A stretch of 64,000 nt of DNA from Bacteroidaceae bacterium (GCA_017427185.1 JAFRTJ010000004.1:62001-126000), one strand, 5' to 3'. Shown: positions 1 to 9,128, counted from the stretch's first letter. A program made the numbers and translations. The notes: generated by a model not told the origin, from the sequence alone.

Positions 1-156
1 GTACTGAATGCTTACAATTACGAGGGTCCTCTCTCCGTAGAATGGGAGGATTCTGGAATGGATAGAGAGTATGGTGCCAGAGAGGCCTGCGAGTTTGTCC
101 GCAAGATTGATTTCAAGCCTTCAGACATCAAGTTCGATGCAGCCATTAAATCATAA
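1..156 (+). CDS. Sugar phosphate isomerase/epimerase-like TIM-barrel protein, C-terminal end (partial)
   Basis: This is the last 51 codons of a gene that begins before the window. The frame is open from base 1 and stops at TAA 154-156. The tail holds YEGPLSVEWED, followed by a run ending FDAAIKS. This matches the C-terminal strand and helix of the xylose-isomerase-like TIM-barrel (sugar phosphate isomerase/epimerase) proteins common in Bacteroidales. The ending resembles those of the two complete paralogues at 34315 and 37325, for example SLEYEKN. The substrate cannot be told from this fragment. A strong bidirectional hairpin terminator follows at 180. Confidence 0.7.
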   Translation, partial: VLNAYNYEGPLSVEWEDSGMDREYGAREACEFVRKIDFKPSDIKFDAAIKS

Positions 157-179
157 GGTTTCAACCATATAAAAAGAGC

Positions 180-217
180 AGAAGAGGCTTTTCTAACAAG
201 AAGCCTCTTCTCTCTTT
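180..217. terminator. Bidirectional rho-independent terminator
   Basis: Perfect 11-bp stem, 180-190 (AGAAGAGGCTT) pairing with 201-211, with a 10-nt loop. T-rich tracts follow on both strands. It sits between two convergent genes and can serve both. Confidence 0.8.
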
Positions 218-264
218 TCCAATCCAAGCGAAACACTTGGTCTCGTCGATCACAACACGACGAA

Positions 265-1182
265 TCACTTTTTCTCAAAAATCTGAGTAGCCTTTCCGCG
301 CCAAGCCTGAGGGTCCTGGATGCCAAATATGTCAGCAATGGTGGATGCCACGTCAAACTGCATGACTACATCAGGAATCTCGTAGTTCTTCTTTACTCCT
401 TTACCACAATACACAACAGGAACCGTCAGCTCGTCTGGATGGTTGCCTCCATGCCCAGTACCTACTCCACCATGATCAGACGTCAGGATGATGATCGTGT
501 CATCGTAGATGCCTGCATCCTTCACAGCCTGAACAATCTGACCAATCTGGCTGTCCACGCGATTGACACAATCGAAATACTTCGACGTGTGATGACCGTC
601 GTGATGACCTGCATGGTCCACCTGGTCGATATGTATGAAGAACAGGTCTGGCTTCTTCTCCTTAATATACTTGGCTGCTTCATCTGGCGTATCTCTCTCC
701 ACATTGGAGCCCTTGATATGTTTCACGTGATTGCAATCGAGACTATCCACATAATACTTTATCGTACCCCACTCATGTTGCACTCCAATCTCAGCATTGG
801 GATAGGCTTGACGAACTACATGGAAAATAGTGGGGAACAGTCCGTGTTCAGCAGTTGTCACGGCTGGAACAGCTGGCCCATTCGAGTTGTCAACGATACC
901 ATTCATGCAGGGTAAGGCAGAAGAAAACATGGCTCCCCAGTTGGGACCACTGACAGAAGGCATTACTGTGCGAGCCTTGATTGTCCATGCGCCCTCACTC
1001 ATCAGCTGGCGAATGTTCTTCATCTCACAATTGAAGGAATCGCGGAAAGCATAAGCTCCCCATCCATCAACGCCAATCCAGACCACATGCTGGGCACGAC
1101 GGGTTCTACCACTCGAGTTCCTGCGCCCGTAAGCAGATGTCAAAGTCAATACGGACAAAAGTAAAATCAAAATCTTTTTCAT
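265..1182 (-). CDS. Secreted alkaline phosphatase superfamily protein (type I phosphodiesterase/pyrophosphatase-like)
   Basis: 305 residues with a clear signal peptide (residues 1-19, hydrophobic core ILILLLSVLTLTSA), so it acts in the periplasm or outside. The alkaline-phosphatase-superfamily metal sites are visible: D39 in WIGVDGWGA, the paired Asp/His stretch HIDQVDHAGHHDGHH, and SDHGGVGTGHGGNHPDE near the C-terminus. The nucleophile region is MPSVSGPNW (residues 74-82), which puts serine where nucleotide pyrophosphatases use threonine. Members hydrolyse phosphate mono- or diesters; the substrate here is unknown. It stands alone and converges on the preceding gene. A likely -7 box (TAATTTTG on the minus strand, 1240-1247) lies about 55 bases upstream of the start. 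Confidence 0.8.
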   Translation of the reverse strand: MKKILILLLSVLTLTSAYGRRNSSGRTRRAQHVVWIGVDGWGAYAFRDSFNCEMKNIRQLMSEGAWTIKARTVMPSVSGPNWGAMFSSALPCMNGIVDNSNGPAVPAVTTAEHGLFPTIFHVVRQAYPNAEIGVQHEWGTIKYYVDSLDCNHVKHIKGSNVERDTPDEAAKYIKEKKPDLFFIHIDQVDHAGHHDGHHTSKYFDCVNRVDSQIGQIVQAVKDAGIYDDTIIILTSDHGGVGTGHGGNHPDELTVPVVYCGKGVKKNYEIPDVVMQFDVASTIADIFGIQDPQAWRGKATQIFEKK

Positions 1183-1239
1183 GTCTTTTTGAGTTTTATG
1201 ATTGTGCTGTTTCTTCTTTCATAATACTTGATTTGGTTA

Positions 1240-1247
1240 CAAAATTA
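1240..1247 (-). promoter_or_regulatory. Bacteroidetes -7 box for the phosphatase-superfamily gene
   Basis: TAATTTTG on the minus strand matches TAnnTTTG. No clear -33 element is seen, so confidence is moderate. Confidence 0.4.
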
Positions 1248-1384
1248 CAAATAAAATCGCACATCTCCCTTATTTCCCCCCAACTATTTTTACTCATTAT
1301 CCTCCACTTTACATTCTTTTACGAAAGAAAAGAAAGGGAAATTGGCTCAAAATACACTATGATGACACTTTTCTTGCCCATCTT

Positions 1385-1416
1385 GTTGACAAATTGAAAA
1401 TAAAGATTTACCTTTG
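1385..1416 (+). promoter_or_regulatory. Promoter of asnA
   Basis: GTTG (1385-1388), a 20-bp spacer, then TACCTTTG (1409-1416) fits the Bacteroidetes TTTG-N19/20-TAnnTTTG pattern. The predicted leader is about 35 nt. Confidence 0.65.
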
Positions 1417-1454
1417 CAGATAATTTTGATATGAAACTGACAAAAGATTGAAAA

Positions 1455-2492
1455 ATGAGTAAACTTTTGAAGCCTGCAGGGTATAAGCCATTGCTAGACC
1501 TGAAACAAACAGAAATGGCCATAAAGAAGATCAAAGATTTCTTTCTGAATAGTCTGAGCACAGAATTGAGGCTGCGCCGTGTGACGGCTCCTCTCTTTGT
1601 GTTGCGCGGATTGGGAATCAATGATGACCTGAATGGCGTGGAACGTCCTGTAAGTTTCCCCATCAAGGACATGGGCGAGTCCGTTGCTGAGGTGGTTCAT
1701 TCGCTGGCCAAATGGAAACGTCTGACTCTGGCAGAGTACGAGATACAGCCAGGATACGGCATCGTGACAGACATGAATGCCATCCGTGCCGATGAGGAAA
1801 TGGACAACCTGCACAGTCTCTATGTGGACCAATGGGATTGGGAACGAGTGATGAAGGCTGAGGAACGGAATTTGGTCTATCTAAAGAAGATTGTAAGACG
1901 CATTTATGGTGCCATCCTTCGTACAGAGTTCTACATCAGCGAATCTTTCCCTCAGCTGCATCCCTATCTGCCTGAGGAAATCCACTTTATCCATAGCGAA
2001 GAACTGCTGAAATTATATCCTGACAAGACACCAAAGGAACGTGAGGATCTGATTTGCCAGAAGTATGGAGCCGTGTTTATCATCGGTATTGGCGGGAAAT
2101 TGAGCAATGGTGAGGCACACGACAACCGTGCCCCAGACTACGACGATTGGAGCACTCCCAACGAGGATGGATATCAAGGACTGAATGGCGACCTGTTGGT
2201 TTGGTATCCTTTATTAAACCACAGCATCGAACTCAGCAGTATGGGAATACGTGTTGACGTTGAATCCCTTAACCGTCAACTGGTTCTTCAAGGCAAAGAA
2301 GAACGTAAGTCCCTCTATTTCCATCGCCGCTTAGCGGAAGGTGCTCTGCCCCTAAGCATTGGTGGAGGCATTGGTCAAAGCCGTCTCTGCATGATCCTGC
2401 TTCAAAAGGCCCACATTGGTGAGACGCAATCCAGCATTTGGCCTGACACGATGCGGGAGGAATGCAAAGAAGCAGGAATCATTCTGATATAA
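1455..2492 (+). CDS. asnA: Aspartate-ammonia ligase (asparagine synthetase A)
   Basis: 345 residues, the usual AsnA length. The enzyme joins aspartate and free ammonia in an ATP-dependent reaction giving asparagine, AMP and pyrophosphate; it is cytosolic and built on a class II aminoacyl-tRNA synthetase fold. Recognisable blocks are LRRVTAPLFV, NGVERPVSFPIK, DQWDWE, and the C-terminal motif SIGGGIGQSRLCM, which carries the motif-3-type arginine. The ATG follows a good promoter and an A-rich stretch. The gene is monocistronic, closed by a bidirectional terminator at 2544. Confidence 0.95.
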   Translation: MSKLLKPAGYKPLLDLKQTEMAIKKIKDFFLNSLSTELRLRRVTAPLFVLRGLGINDDLNGVERPVSFPIKDMGESVAEVVHSLAKWKRLTLAEYEIQPGYGIVTDMNAIRADEEMDNLHSLYVDQWDWERVMKAEERNLVYLKKIVRRIYGAILRTEFYISESFPQLHPYLPEEIHFIHSEELLKLYPDKTPKEREDLICQKYGAVFIIGIGGKLSNGEAHDNRAPDYDDWSTPNEDGYQGLNGDLLVWYPLLNHSIELSSMGIRVDVESLNRQLVLQGKEERKSLYFHRRLAEGALPLSIGGGIGQSRLCMILLQKAHIGETQSSIWPDTMREECKEAGIILI

Positions 2493-2543
2493 TACTCCGC
2501 CGCAAGAAACTCCAGATAATTCCTCAAACAAGAACACAAAAGC

Positions 2544-2586
2544 AGAGAAGAGGCCCATCTGACTGATGAGTCTCTTCTCTTTATTT
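2544..2586. terminator. Bidirectional terminator between asnA and the GH97 gene
   Basis: Stem AGAGAAGAG (2544-2552) pairs with 2572-2580. T-rich sequence follows on both strands, between convergent genes. Confidence 0.7.
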
Positions 2587-2613
2587 ATCAGAATCCGGTT
2601 TCCCTTGTAAAAC

Positions 2614-4608
2614 TTAATACACAACCAATCCGCTCTCAGCAGCCAGACTCACCTTCAGTTGCCCTTTCTTGTCTATCTTGACAGTCTGGGTAGATGGAGA
2701 CTTTCCATCCTTCCCATCTGAGAGAAGGGTGACAGTCTGACCTGCCAAGAAGGAGAGGTCGAGTGTGGTCTTTAATTCAGTATTCTTCTGACCATTCAAA
2801 ACCGTCACATACCAACGCATGCCACTTCGACGTGCCAAGGCAACATATTTCCCTGGATATCCATCGAGGAAACGAGTCTCGTCCCAGGTGGTAGGAACCT
2901 GACGCATGAAGTTGATCTCCCAATCAGGATTCTCAGTCAAATTGCGGGGAGTGAGTGCAAAATTCTGCACGCTGCTCTGAAAAGCAATAGCCGTTCCCAA
3001 CTCGAAAACATCACCCACGATACGTGTGTTGCCTTTGTTAGGCTCACGATGAAGTCGACGTTGCAGAACTGTCCCTCCAAATTCCATGCTGCCCACCGTG
3101 TTTCGAATGAATGGATGAAGACATGCATTTTGCCCCTCAAAGTCATCAGCATGCTGGCTAAAATACAAATTCTCGCTGGCCAAAACAGCCTCTGAACTAC
3201 AATAGTTGGGATACATGCGCTCCCATCCACGAGGCAAAGTGCAACCATGGAAGATACATTGGATACCATAATCATTTGCATCTGAGAGAATCTGCTCGTA
3301 GAGTTTAATGGTTTCCTGTTTGTCGCCAGCAAAGAAGTCCACTTTAATGCCCTTTACTCCGTGGTCGCGCAGCCATTTCATCTCGTTCTTCCGTACAATG
3401 GGACTGTACATGCATTGTTTCGCACACTGGGGAGCATCGTTCCATCCACCATTGCTGTTGTACCAAACCCAAGGAGCTATCCCCTTGCTTTTAGCATAAG
3501 CGAAAAGAGTTTCCATCCGCTCACGCCCAATGTTGGTAAGCCATCCGCCATCAATCAAACAGTATTCCCAACCCAATTGGGCAGCCAGGTCGATAAAGGT
3601 TACCTGATCATCATAATTGATACTGGCATCCTGCCAAATGATCCAACTCCATGTGGAGCGGCCACCCTTGTAACTGATACTTGGCTCGTACAACTGATCC
3701 ACCACATCCCATGCAACCGTTGTTTCCACGATAGGCTTCAGAGTCTTACCCAACGTAATGGTGCGCCAAGGTGTCTTTCCTGGCAAACCGAACTGGGCAC
3801 CTGTACTGCCAAAACCATTGTTCTCGCCCTCCATAGGGAAAGCTATCGAGTAAAGCCCGTCTGCCGTGCCATCACTTAAATGACTGGCGCAATAGAGACC
3901 ATCCACTCCTGTCTCGCTGATCAATACCCAACCACGTTCACCTTCATGGAAAAGGCAGGGAAACGTATATCCCTGGCCATTCAATGAGCGGGTGCCAACA
4001 GGTTGATCCAGCACATACTCTTCTTCATAAGAAGGTTTGGTACGTTCCCAGCCTGACATAGGCTTTGCTTGAGGACATATAAAGGTGGTAGTGCCTGCAG
4101 GGAAATCAAATCCTGTGGTCTCGCGCTCTATCACGATACATTTCGGATTACCTTTCGAGACTGGAATCTCATAACGGAAGGCAATATTGTCATCCCCCAC
4201 GCGAAAGTCCACAGTGAAACTGCGCTCATCTGCATTCTGAAGGGCAAAATCCTGATGAGTATAGGTCACCTTAACGTGGCTCTGTTTGCTCTGACGAAGG
4301 TCATATTCATATACTTCCTGCTTGGCATCTGAAATCTTTTTCAAGGTCAGATTCTTAGAGAAATCACCTACGTTGGAAACAAATCCCAAAGGTGAACTTT
4401 CCAAGAGGCACACATCTGTAGTTTCCGACTTAGCCACCTGACGATATCCTGCACTATACATAAGGTGACCATCCTTCAGCTCCACATCTACATATGTCAA
4501 TCCATTGGGGCTTAGGATACGCGTAACTTCTGCATTGGATGCTGCGGTCACAATCATAAGAGGAAGCAGCATAAAGAACCTGTTTTTCATATCTTTTCGT
4601 TTTTTCAT
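2614..4608 (-). CDS. Glycoside hydrolase family 97 (SusB-like alpha-glycosidase)
   Basis: About 664 residues. The N-terminus (KNRFFMLLPLMIVTAASNA) is a signal peptide, so the enzyme is exported, probably to the periplasm. Residues ~35-290 form the GH97 N-terminal beta-sandwich, followed by the catalytic barrel (GWEYCLIDGGW, then GIKVDFFAGD) and a C-terminal sandwich. GH97 contains inverting alpha-glucosidases such as SusB and retaining alpha-galactosidases. The Asp in KVDFF (residue 424 from this start, at 3337-3339) sits where retaining members have their nucleophile, which favours alpha-galactosidase-type chemistry. I set the start at 4608 because a -7 box ends 4 bases upstream; the next ATG at 4590 is a good alternative. 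No SusC/SusD genes adjoin it. Confidence 0.9.
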   Translation of the reverse strand: MKKRKDMKNRFFMLLPLMIVTAASNAEVTRILSPNGLTYVDVELKDGHLMYSAGYRQVAKSETTDVCLLESSPLGFVSNVGDFSKNLTLKKISDAKQEVYEYDLRQSKQSHVKVTYTHQDFALQNADERSFTVDFRVGDDNIAFRYEIPVSKGNPKCIVIERETTGFDFPAGTTTFICPQAKPMSGWERTKPSYEEEYVLDQPVGTRSLNGQGYTFPCLFHEGERGWVLISETGVDGLYCASHLSDGTADGLYSIAFPMEGENNGFGSTGAQFGLPGKTPWRTITLGKTLKPIVETTVAWDVVDQLYEPSISYKGGRSTWSWIIWQDASINYDDQVTFIDLAAQLGWEYCLIDGGWLTNIGRERMETLFAYAKSKGIAPWVWYNSNGGWNDAPQCAKQCMYSPIVRKNEMKWLRDHGVKGIKVDFFAGDKQETIKLYEQILSDANDYGIQCIFHGCTLPRGWERMYPNYCSSEAVLASENLYFSQHADDFEGQNACLHPFIRNTVGSMEFGGTVLQRRLHREPNKGNTRIVGDVFELGTAIAFQSSVQNFALTPRNLTENPDWEINFMRQVPTTWDETRFLDGYPGKYVALARRSGMRWYVTVLNGQKNTELKTTLDLSFLAGQTVTLLSDGKDGKSPSTQTVKIDKKGQLKVSLAAESGLVVY

Positions 4609-4612
4609 GTGA

Positions 4613-4620
4613 CAAAGATA
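4613..4620 (-). promoter_or_regulatory. -7 box for the GH97 gene
   Basis: TATCTTTG on the minus strand ends 4 bases before the ATG at 4608, implying a leaderless mRNA or an 18-nt leader to the ATG at 4590. No clear -33 box is visible. Confidence 0.5.
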
Positions 4621-4642
4621 ACGCTTTTTGTCGAGAAATCCG

Positions 4643-4650
4643 TACCTTTG
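4643..4650 (+). promoter_or_regulatory. -7 box for the TonB-dependent receptor gene
   Basis: TACCTTTG matches TAnnTTTG and lies about 50 bases upstream of the ATG at 4701. It is divergent from and close to the GH97 -7 box, so the two promoters share about 40 bp. Confidence 0.5.
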
Positions 4651-4700
4651 CACCTGAAAATTGCAAGATCGCAAAATTTCTATTTAAACACATCAATCAC

Positions 4701-6797
4701 ATGTACAGCAAACAGACAACAAAAGCTTGCGTAACCACTTGGAAACAATTTTCCAACAAAGGATACAGCGCGTTTGCCAGTCTGGGTCGTCAGGTGAGAA
4801 TAGGAGTGTTGAGTGTCGCCACTTTAGGTGTTGCTGCCCAAGCAGAAGCTACGCTCAACCAGAACCCTATCCTTCATATTGAAGATACAGAAGACGACAA
4901 AGGACAGACAATCGATGAGGTAACCATAAGTGGTACGATGGCTCCGCTGACCCAATTGCAATCAGCGCGTATCGTGACTGTACTTACTCGTCAGGACATT
5001 GAGAAGGCGGGGGTACAAAGTGTAAATGATCTCTTCAAATTAGCTACCGGCGTGGATGTCCGTCAGCGTGGTGGCTTTGGAATCCAGACGGACATAAGCA
5101 TTGATGGTGGCACATTCGACCAAATCACTCTCCTTCTCAACGGCGTCAACATCAGCAATCCACACACAGGACACTTAGCGGCAGACTTTCCAGTCAACAT
5201 CGATGACATTGAGCGCATCGAGATTCTTGAGGGAGCAGCCAGCCGTGTATATGGAGGGAATGCTTTTGGAGGGGCAATCAACATTGTGACGCGACACGAT
5301 AAGGGAAACAGTCTAAACGTTGGAGCACAGGGAGGAAGCTTTGGAACTGTCGACGCTGATGCGCGACTCAACCTGACCTTTGGAAACGTGGCCAATCGAA
5401 TCAGTGGCGGAGGAGGACGAAGCGATGGCGGAACCACCAACAGCGATTGGCAAAAGGGACAAATCTACTATCAAGGAGACTTCAGCCACCAAGACTTTGA
5501 TATCGACTGGCAATTCGGATTCAGCAAGAAAGCCTATGGAGCCAACACCTTCTACAGCGCCTCGTATCCTGACCAATACGAGCGAAACGAGCGATACTTG
5601 ATAAGTGCGAAGGCAGAGACGAAAGGAAAAGTCCATCTCACTCCTCAAGTCTACTGGAATCGGACTTATGATAATTTCGAGCTGATCCACAGGCAAACTT
5701 TTGGCGAGAATTTCCATCAGACGGACGTCTATGGAGCAGGCATAGGCGGATATTTCAATTGGTGGGGAGGACGCACAGCAGCAGGAGCTGAGCTGCGACA
5801 GGAAGGAATCTTGAGCACCAGCCTGGGCCACGACCTCGAGGAAACCCAGTATGTGGATATTCGAGGGGAGGAAAACACCCATTATACTCGCCACGACAAC
5901 AGAACCAATGTGAGTTACAATGTGGAACACAACATCCTTCTGGACCGATGGACCGTTAGTGCTGGCATCCTGATAAACATGAACACCTGCGTGGACCACA
6001 AATACCGTTTCTATCCAGGAATAGACATCACTTACCGCCCAGCAGACAGCTGGAAAATCTACGCATCATACAACAAAGGGTTCCGACTCCCCTCCTTTAC
6101 TGACCTCTATTACAAGAGTCCCACCCACAATGGGAATGCAGGGCTTCGACCTGAAGAGAACCGTTCCACCCAGTTGGGCGCAACGTATCGCCACTCAGGC
6201 CTGACAGCGACTTTACGCGGTTTCTACCATCGAGGACAACGCATGATTGACTGGGTCATGTACACATCCAGCGACACCTATCACAGCGCGAACTTCAACC
6301 TCGACAATATGGGATTCCAGGCTCAGGTGGGACTGGACTTCAACGAACTGGTTGGGAGAGACCTCTGGCTGAAAAGCCTCGACCTGGGTTACACTTGGAT
6401 GCATCAGACACGTCACGATGACATCGACATCTTTCGCAGCAACTATGCGATGGAGTACCTTCGCCACAAGCTTGTGGCAACTATGAGTCATCGCATCTGG
6501 AGCAAACTCTCTGCCACCTGGAGCCTTCGCTGGCAGGACCGCATGGGCAGCTATATCCTCTATGGAGACAATTACATCGATGAGGCGACAGGTCAACTGC
6601 GTGGCTTCAATACGGGCAAACTGACAAGCTACGACCCCTATGCCACCCTGGACCTCAAGGTTCAGTGGACAGATCCACGATACCAAGTCTTCGTGAAAGC
6701 CACCAACCTTACCAACCATCGCTATTACGATCTGGGCAACATACGCCAGCCAGGAGTCTGGATTATGGCTGGAGCCAGATGGAATCTGGAACTTTGA
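4701..6797 (+). CDS. TonB-dependent outer-membrane receptor, BtuB-like
   Basis: 698 residues. The export signal is unusually long: about 30 polar residues (MYSKQTTKACVTTWKQF...) come before the hydrophobic core GVLSVATLGVAAQAEA. A TonB-box-like segment TIDEVTISG lies at about residue 70. The plug domain (~85-205) contains ATGVDVRQRGG, IDGGTFDQITLLLNGV and RIEILEGAASRVYGGNAFGGAINIVTR. The rest is the 22-strand barrel, ending in an aromatic/hydrophobic C-terminus. There is no N-terminal carboxypeptidase-like domain and no SusD partner, so it fits the small-ligand (cobalamin or chelate) class better than the glycan class. I see no cobalamin riboswitch upstream, so the ligand is unproven. Confidence 0.85.
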   Translation: MYSKQTTKACVTTWKQFSNKGYSAFASLGRQVRIGVLSVATLGVAAQAEATLNQNPILHIEDTEDDKGQTIDEVTISGTMAPLTQLQSARIVTVLTRQDIEKAGVQSVNDLFKLATGVDVRQRGGFGIQTDISIDGGTFDQITLLLNGVNISNPHTGHLAADFPVNIDDIERIEILEGAASRVYGGNAFGGAINIVTRHDKGNSLNVGAQGGSFGTVDADARLNLTFGNVANRISGGGGRSDGGTTNSDWQKGQIYYQGDFSHQDFDIDWQFGFSKKAYGANTFYSASYPDQYERNERYLISAKAETKGKVHLTPQVYWNRTYDNFELIHRQTFGENFHQTDVYGAGIGGYFNWWGGRTAAGAELRQEGILSTSLGHDLEETQYVDIRGEENTHYTRHDNRTNVSYNVEHNILLDRWTVSAGILINMNTCVDHKYRFYPGIDITYRPADSWKIYASYNKGFRLPSFTDLYYKSPTHNGNAGLRPEENRSTQLGATYRHSGLTATLRGFYHRGQRMIDWVMYTSSDTYHSANFNLDNMGFQAQVGLDFNELVGRDLWLKSLDLGYTWMHQTRHDDIDIFRSNYAMEYLRHKLVATMSHRIWSKLSATWSLRWQDRMGSYILYGDNYIDEATGQLRGFNTGKLTSYDPYATLDLKVQWTDPRYQVFVKATNLTNHRYYDLGNIRQPGVWIMAGARWNLEL

Positions 6798-6826
6798 CAA
6801 AGAGGAAAGCGTGAGGTCGGAAAAGA

Positions 6827-6902
6827 CAACACGTTGAATTGATGAACACAACACGTTGAAATCGCAAAGACAACACGTTGAAATTGCGGACTCAACGTGT
6901 TG
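6827..6902. repeat. 22-bp-period dyad repeat array, locus 1 (4 units)
   Basis: Cores CAACACGTTG at 6827, 6849 and 6871 and its reverse complement CAACGTGTTG at 6893, each exactly 22 bp apart. The spacers differ. The array fills the gap between the TonB receptor stop and the amidase promoter. Confidence 0.9.
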
Positions 6903-6981
6903 CGTTTTCTATGATTTCGCATCCTTACTGTTAAATCCACCCTCTCTCCTATACATTATATAATGAAATGGGGGCAAAGAT

Positions 6982-7013
6982 TTTGTGTTTTTTCTGATTT
7001 TTGATTAAATTTG
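6982..7013 (+). promoter_or_regulatory. Promoter of the amidase gene
   Basis: TTTG (6982-6985), exactly 20 bp, then TAAATTTG (7006-7013). Transcription should start near 7018, giving a leader of about 13 nt before the GTG start. Confidence 0.75.
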
Positions 7014-7030
7014 CAGAAAATTTCTGATTA

Positions 7031-7768
7031 GTGAAAAGATTAGCATTCATCGCGCTGACACTCATCCTGAGCCTCTCAGCACAAGCATACACCCTCGTCA
7101 TCGATGCAGGGCATGGCGGAAAGGACCCTGGAGCCATCGGACGGAAAAGTAAGGAAAAGAACATCAATCTGGCCGTAGCATTGGCTTTCGGCAAACTCGT
7201 CGAGCAGAACTGTCCTGACGTGAAAGTTGTCTATACCCGCAAGACAGACGTTTTCGTAGAGCTGGACGAACGTGCCAACATTGCCAACAGGAACAAAGCC
7301 GACCTGTTTGTCAGCATCCACGTGAACAGCACAGCAGCCAAGAACGGTCCCCAAGGTACAGAAACCTATACGCTGGGTATGCATCGCGCAGCAGACAACC
7401 TGGAGGTTGCCAAGCGAGAGAACTCCGTTATTACCCTAGAGAACAACTACGAACAGAAGTACGAGGGATTCGACCCCAAGAGCAGCGAGAGCTACATCAT
7501 CTTCGAACTGATGCAGGACAAGAACATGGAACAAAGCGTCAACTTCGCCAAACTGGTGCAACAGCAGTTCAAGAGCACAGCGGGACGAGTCAACAAGGGA
7601 GTCTATCAGGCAGGATTCCTGGTGCTTCGAGCCACCAGCATGCCCAGCGCTCTCATCGAGTTGGGATACATCAACAACGCCAACGAGGAGACTTACCTCT
7701 GCAGCGCTGCCGGGCAAAGCGCTTTGGCAAAAAGCATCTACAATGCCTTCAAGGCTTACAAGAAATAG
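7031..7768 (+). CDS. N-acetylmuramoyl-L-alanine amidase (Amidase_3, AmiC-like)
   Basis: 245 residues from a GTG start fixed by the promoter just upstream. Signal peptide 1-19, so periplasmic. The zinc-amidase motifs are present: IDAGHGGKDPGA (H28), the glutamate in the following helix region, SIHVNS, and ALIELGYINN with the catalytic glutamate. It cleaves the amide bond between N-acetylmuramic acid and L-alanine in peptidoglycan, typically at cell separation. No SPOR or other cell-wall-targeting domain is attached. The MlaD-like gene begins 31 bases downstream on the same strand, so the two probably form an operon. Confidence 0.92.
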   Translation: MKRLAFIALTLILSLSAQAYTLVIDAGHGGKDPGAIGRKSKEKNINLAVALAFGKLVEQNCPDVKVVYTRKTDVFVELDERANIANRNKADLFVSIHVNSTAAKNGPQGTETYTLGMHRAADNLEVAKRENSVITLENNYEQKYEGFDPKSSESYIIFELMQDKNMEQSVNFAKLVQQQFKSTAGRVNKGVYQAGFLVLRATSMPSALIELGYINNANEETYLCSAAGQSALAKSIYNAFKAYKK

Positions 7769-7799
7769 CAAGACAACCACACCAGGAGGATAGAGCGAT

Positions 7800-8705
7800 A
7801 TGAGAAAAGAGACAAAGATAGGACTGATGGGAGTCATTGCCCTGGTGATTCTGTTCTTCGGAATCAAGTTTCTCAAGGGAATCAGCCTGTTCAGCACCCA
7901 GGATACCTATTATATAAAGTTCAGCAACGCCAAGGGGCTGAGCAAGAGTGCCACAGTCTTTGCAGACGGCTACAACGTGGGTATCGTGAGCAACATCACT
8001 TACGACAAGCCCCAGGAAGTCGTCGTCTCCATCCAAGTAGACCCTCAGTTGCGCATACCCAAAGGAAGCAGCGCCAAACTGGACGAGGGAATGCTGGGCG
8101 GCTGCACGCTCAACATGCTGCTGGCTACCAATCTGACTGAGGCTTTCCAACCAGGCGATACCATCACGGGAAGTGATGCCAGCGGACTGATGGGGAAAGC
8201 AGAGCAGATGCTGCCCCAGGTGGAACAGGTCGTCTCACGTGTGGATACCCTGATTGCCTCGCTGAATCGCCTTGCCAGCGACACGAATCTGGTCCTCATC
8301 CTCCAGAACGCAGAGCTCCTGACCAGAAATCTCAACAGGAGCACCAACGAGTTAAACCGTCTCCTCTCAAAGGATGTACCCCAGCTGACCACCACTTTCA
8401 ACCAAGTGGGCCAGAACGCAATCGCTATGACGGATAAGCTGAACCAAATCAACCTGCAGGCTACGATGGACAGCGTCAACACGACGTTGGCAAGCATCCA
8501 TCGCATGATGAACCAGATACAAGACCCCAAGGGCTCCCTGGGTCTGCTGATGAAAGATCCTGGCCTCTACAATAACCTGAATCATACCGTCCAGAGTGCT
8601 GACAGCCTTGTAAACGACCTCAAGGCACACCCAAAACGATACGTTCATTTCTCTGTTTTCGGCAAGAAAGATAAGACAAAGCAACAAGCTCTGCCTAAGG
8701 ACTGA
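7800..8705 (+). CDS. MlaD family (MCE domain) lipid-transport substrate-binding protein
   Basis: 301 residues. A single N-terminal membrane anchor (~8-27, IGLMGVIALVILFFGIKFL) is followed by an MCE domain (~38-118), beginning YYIKFSNAKGLSKSATVFADGYNVGIV. The rest is a long helical region rich in hydrophilic heptads (~130-285). MCE proteins form rings in the periplasm that pass phospholipids between membranes together with an MlaE permease and MlaF ATPase; neither is encoded next to it here. It probably shares the upstream amidase promoter. Bacteroidetes often place these two genes together. Confidence 0.85.
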   Translation: MRKETKIGLMGVIALVILFFGIKFLKGISLFSTQDTYYIKFSNAKGLSKSATVFADGYNVGIVSNITYDKPQEVVVSIQVDPQLRIPKGSSAKLDEGMLGGCTLNMLLATNLTEAFQPGDTITGSDASGLMGKAEQMLPQVEQVVSRVDTLIASLNRLASDTNLVLILQNAELLTRNLNRSTNELNRLLSKDVPQLTTTFNQVGQNAIAMTDKLNQINLQATMDSVNTTLASIHRMMNQIQDPKGSLGLLMKDPGLYNNLNHTVQSADSLVNDLKAHPKRYVHFSVFGKKDKTKQQALPKD

Positions 8706-9128
8706 TTTCCGACCTGTTTTTTGCACACTACCCCACCATGTGCGCAGAGTGAAAATTTTGCGTTATTTATATTTAATAAAAATAATCGTCGTGTACAGAA
8801 AAGATTTTTTTAGTCAGTTATAAACAGGTAATTATAGGTAAGTTACACGACCTCACACGTCGAAACCCAGCAAACTTTGAATCAATGTTCAAATATTTGA
8901 TTTACAACATGTTATAAATTTACAAATACCCCTTGGGACAAAAAAAATGCCTAATTGCTCATGGAGCACTGAAAAACAACACTTTGTGCAATATCTGCCA
9001 AAAACATTAAGCAAAAAACGGATTTTGTCATTTCGCAAAATATTACGAACTTTGCAAAGCCAAAACGGGAAAAACCGTGTTGAAAGGTAACAACAAAACA
9101 CAAATATAAAAACTTTTATTTAATAATA
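8706..9128. other. 423-bp AT-rich intergenic region upstream of dnaA; possible origin or dnaA control region
   Basis: No gene is seen. The stretch is rich in A/T runs (8761-8830 and 9090-9128). A loose DnaA-box-like TTATAAACA lies at 8818-8826, one base off TTATNCACA, and a weaker one begins at 8913. I do not see a cluster of exact boxes, so an origin is only a possibility. A dnaA promoter or autoregulatory region is the more cautious reading. Confidence 0.3.

Noticed and set aside
439..915. 158-codon plus-strand frame antisense to the phosphatase-like gene
   Set aside because: Mirror of a convincing minus-strand gene with signal peptide and metal motifs.
4675..4700. Cobalamin riboswitch upstream of the BtuB-like receptor
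   Set aside because: The gap from the GH97 promoter is too short and no B12-box-like sequence is visible.
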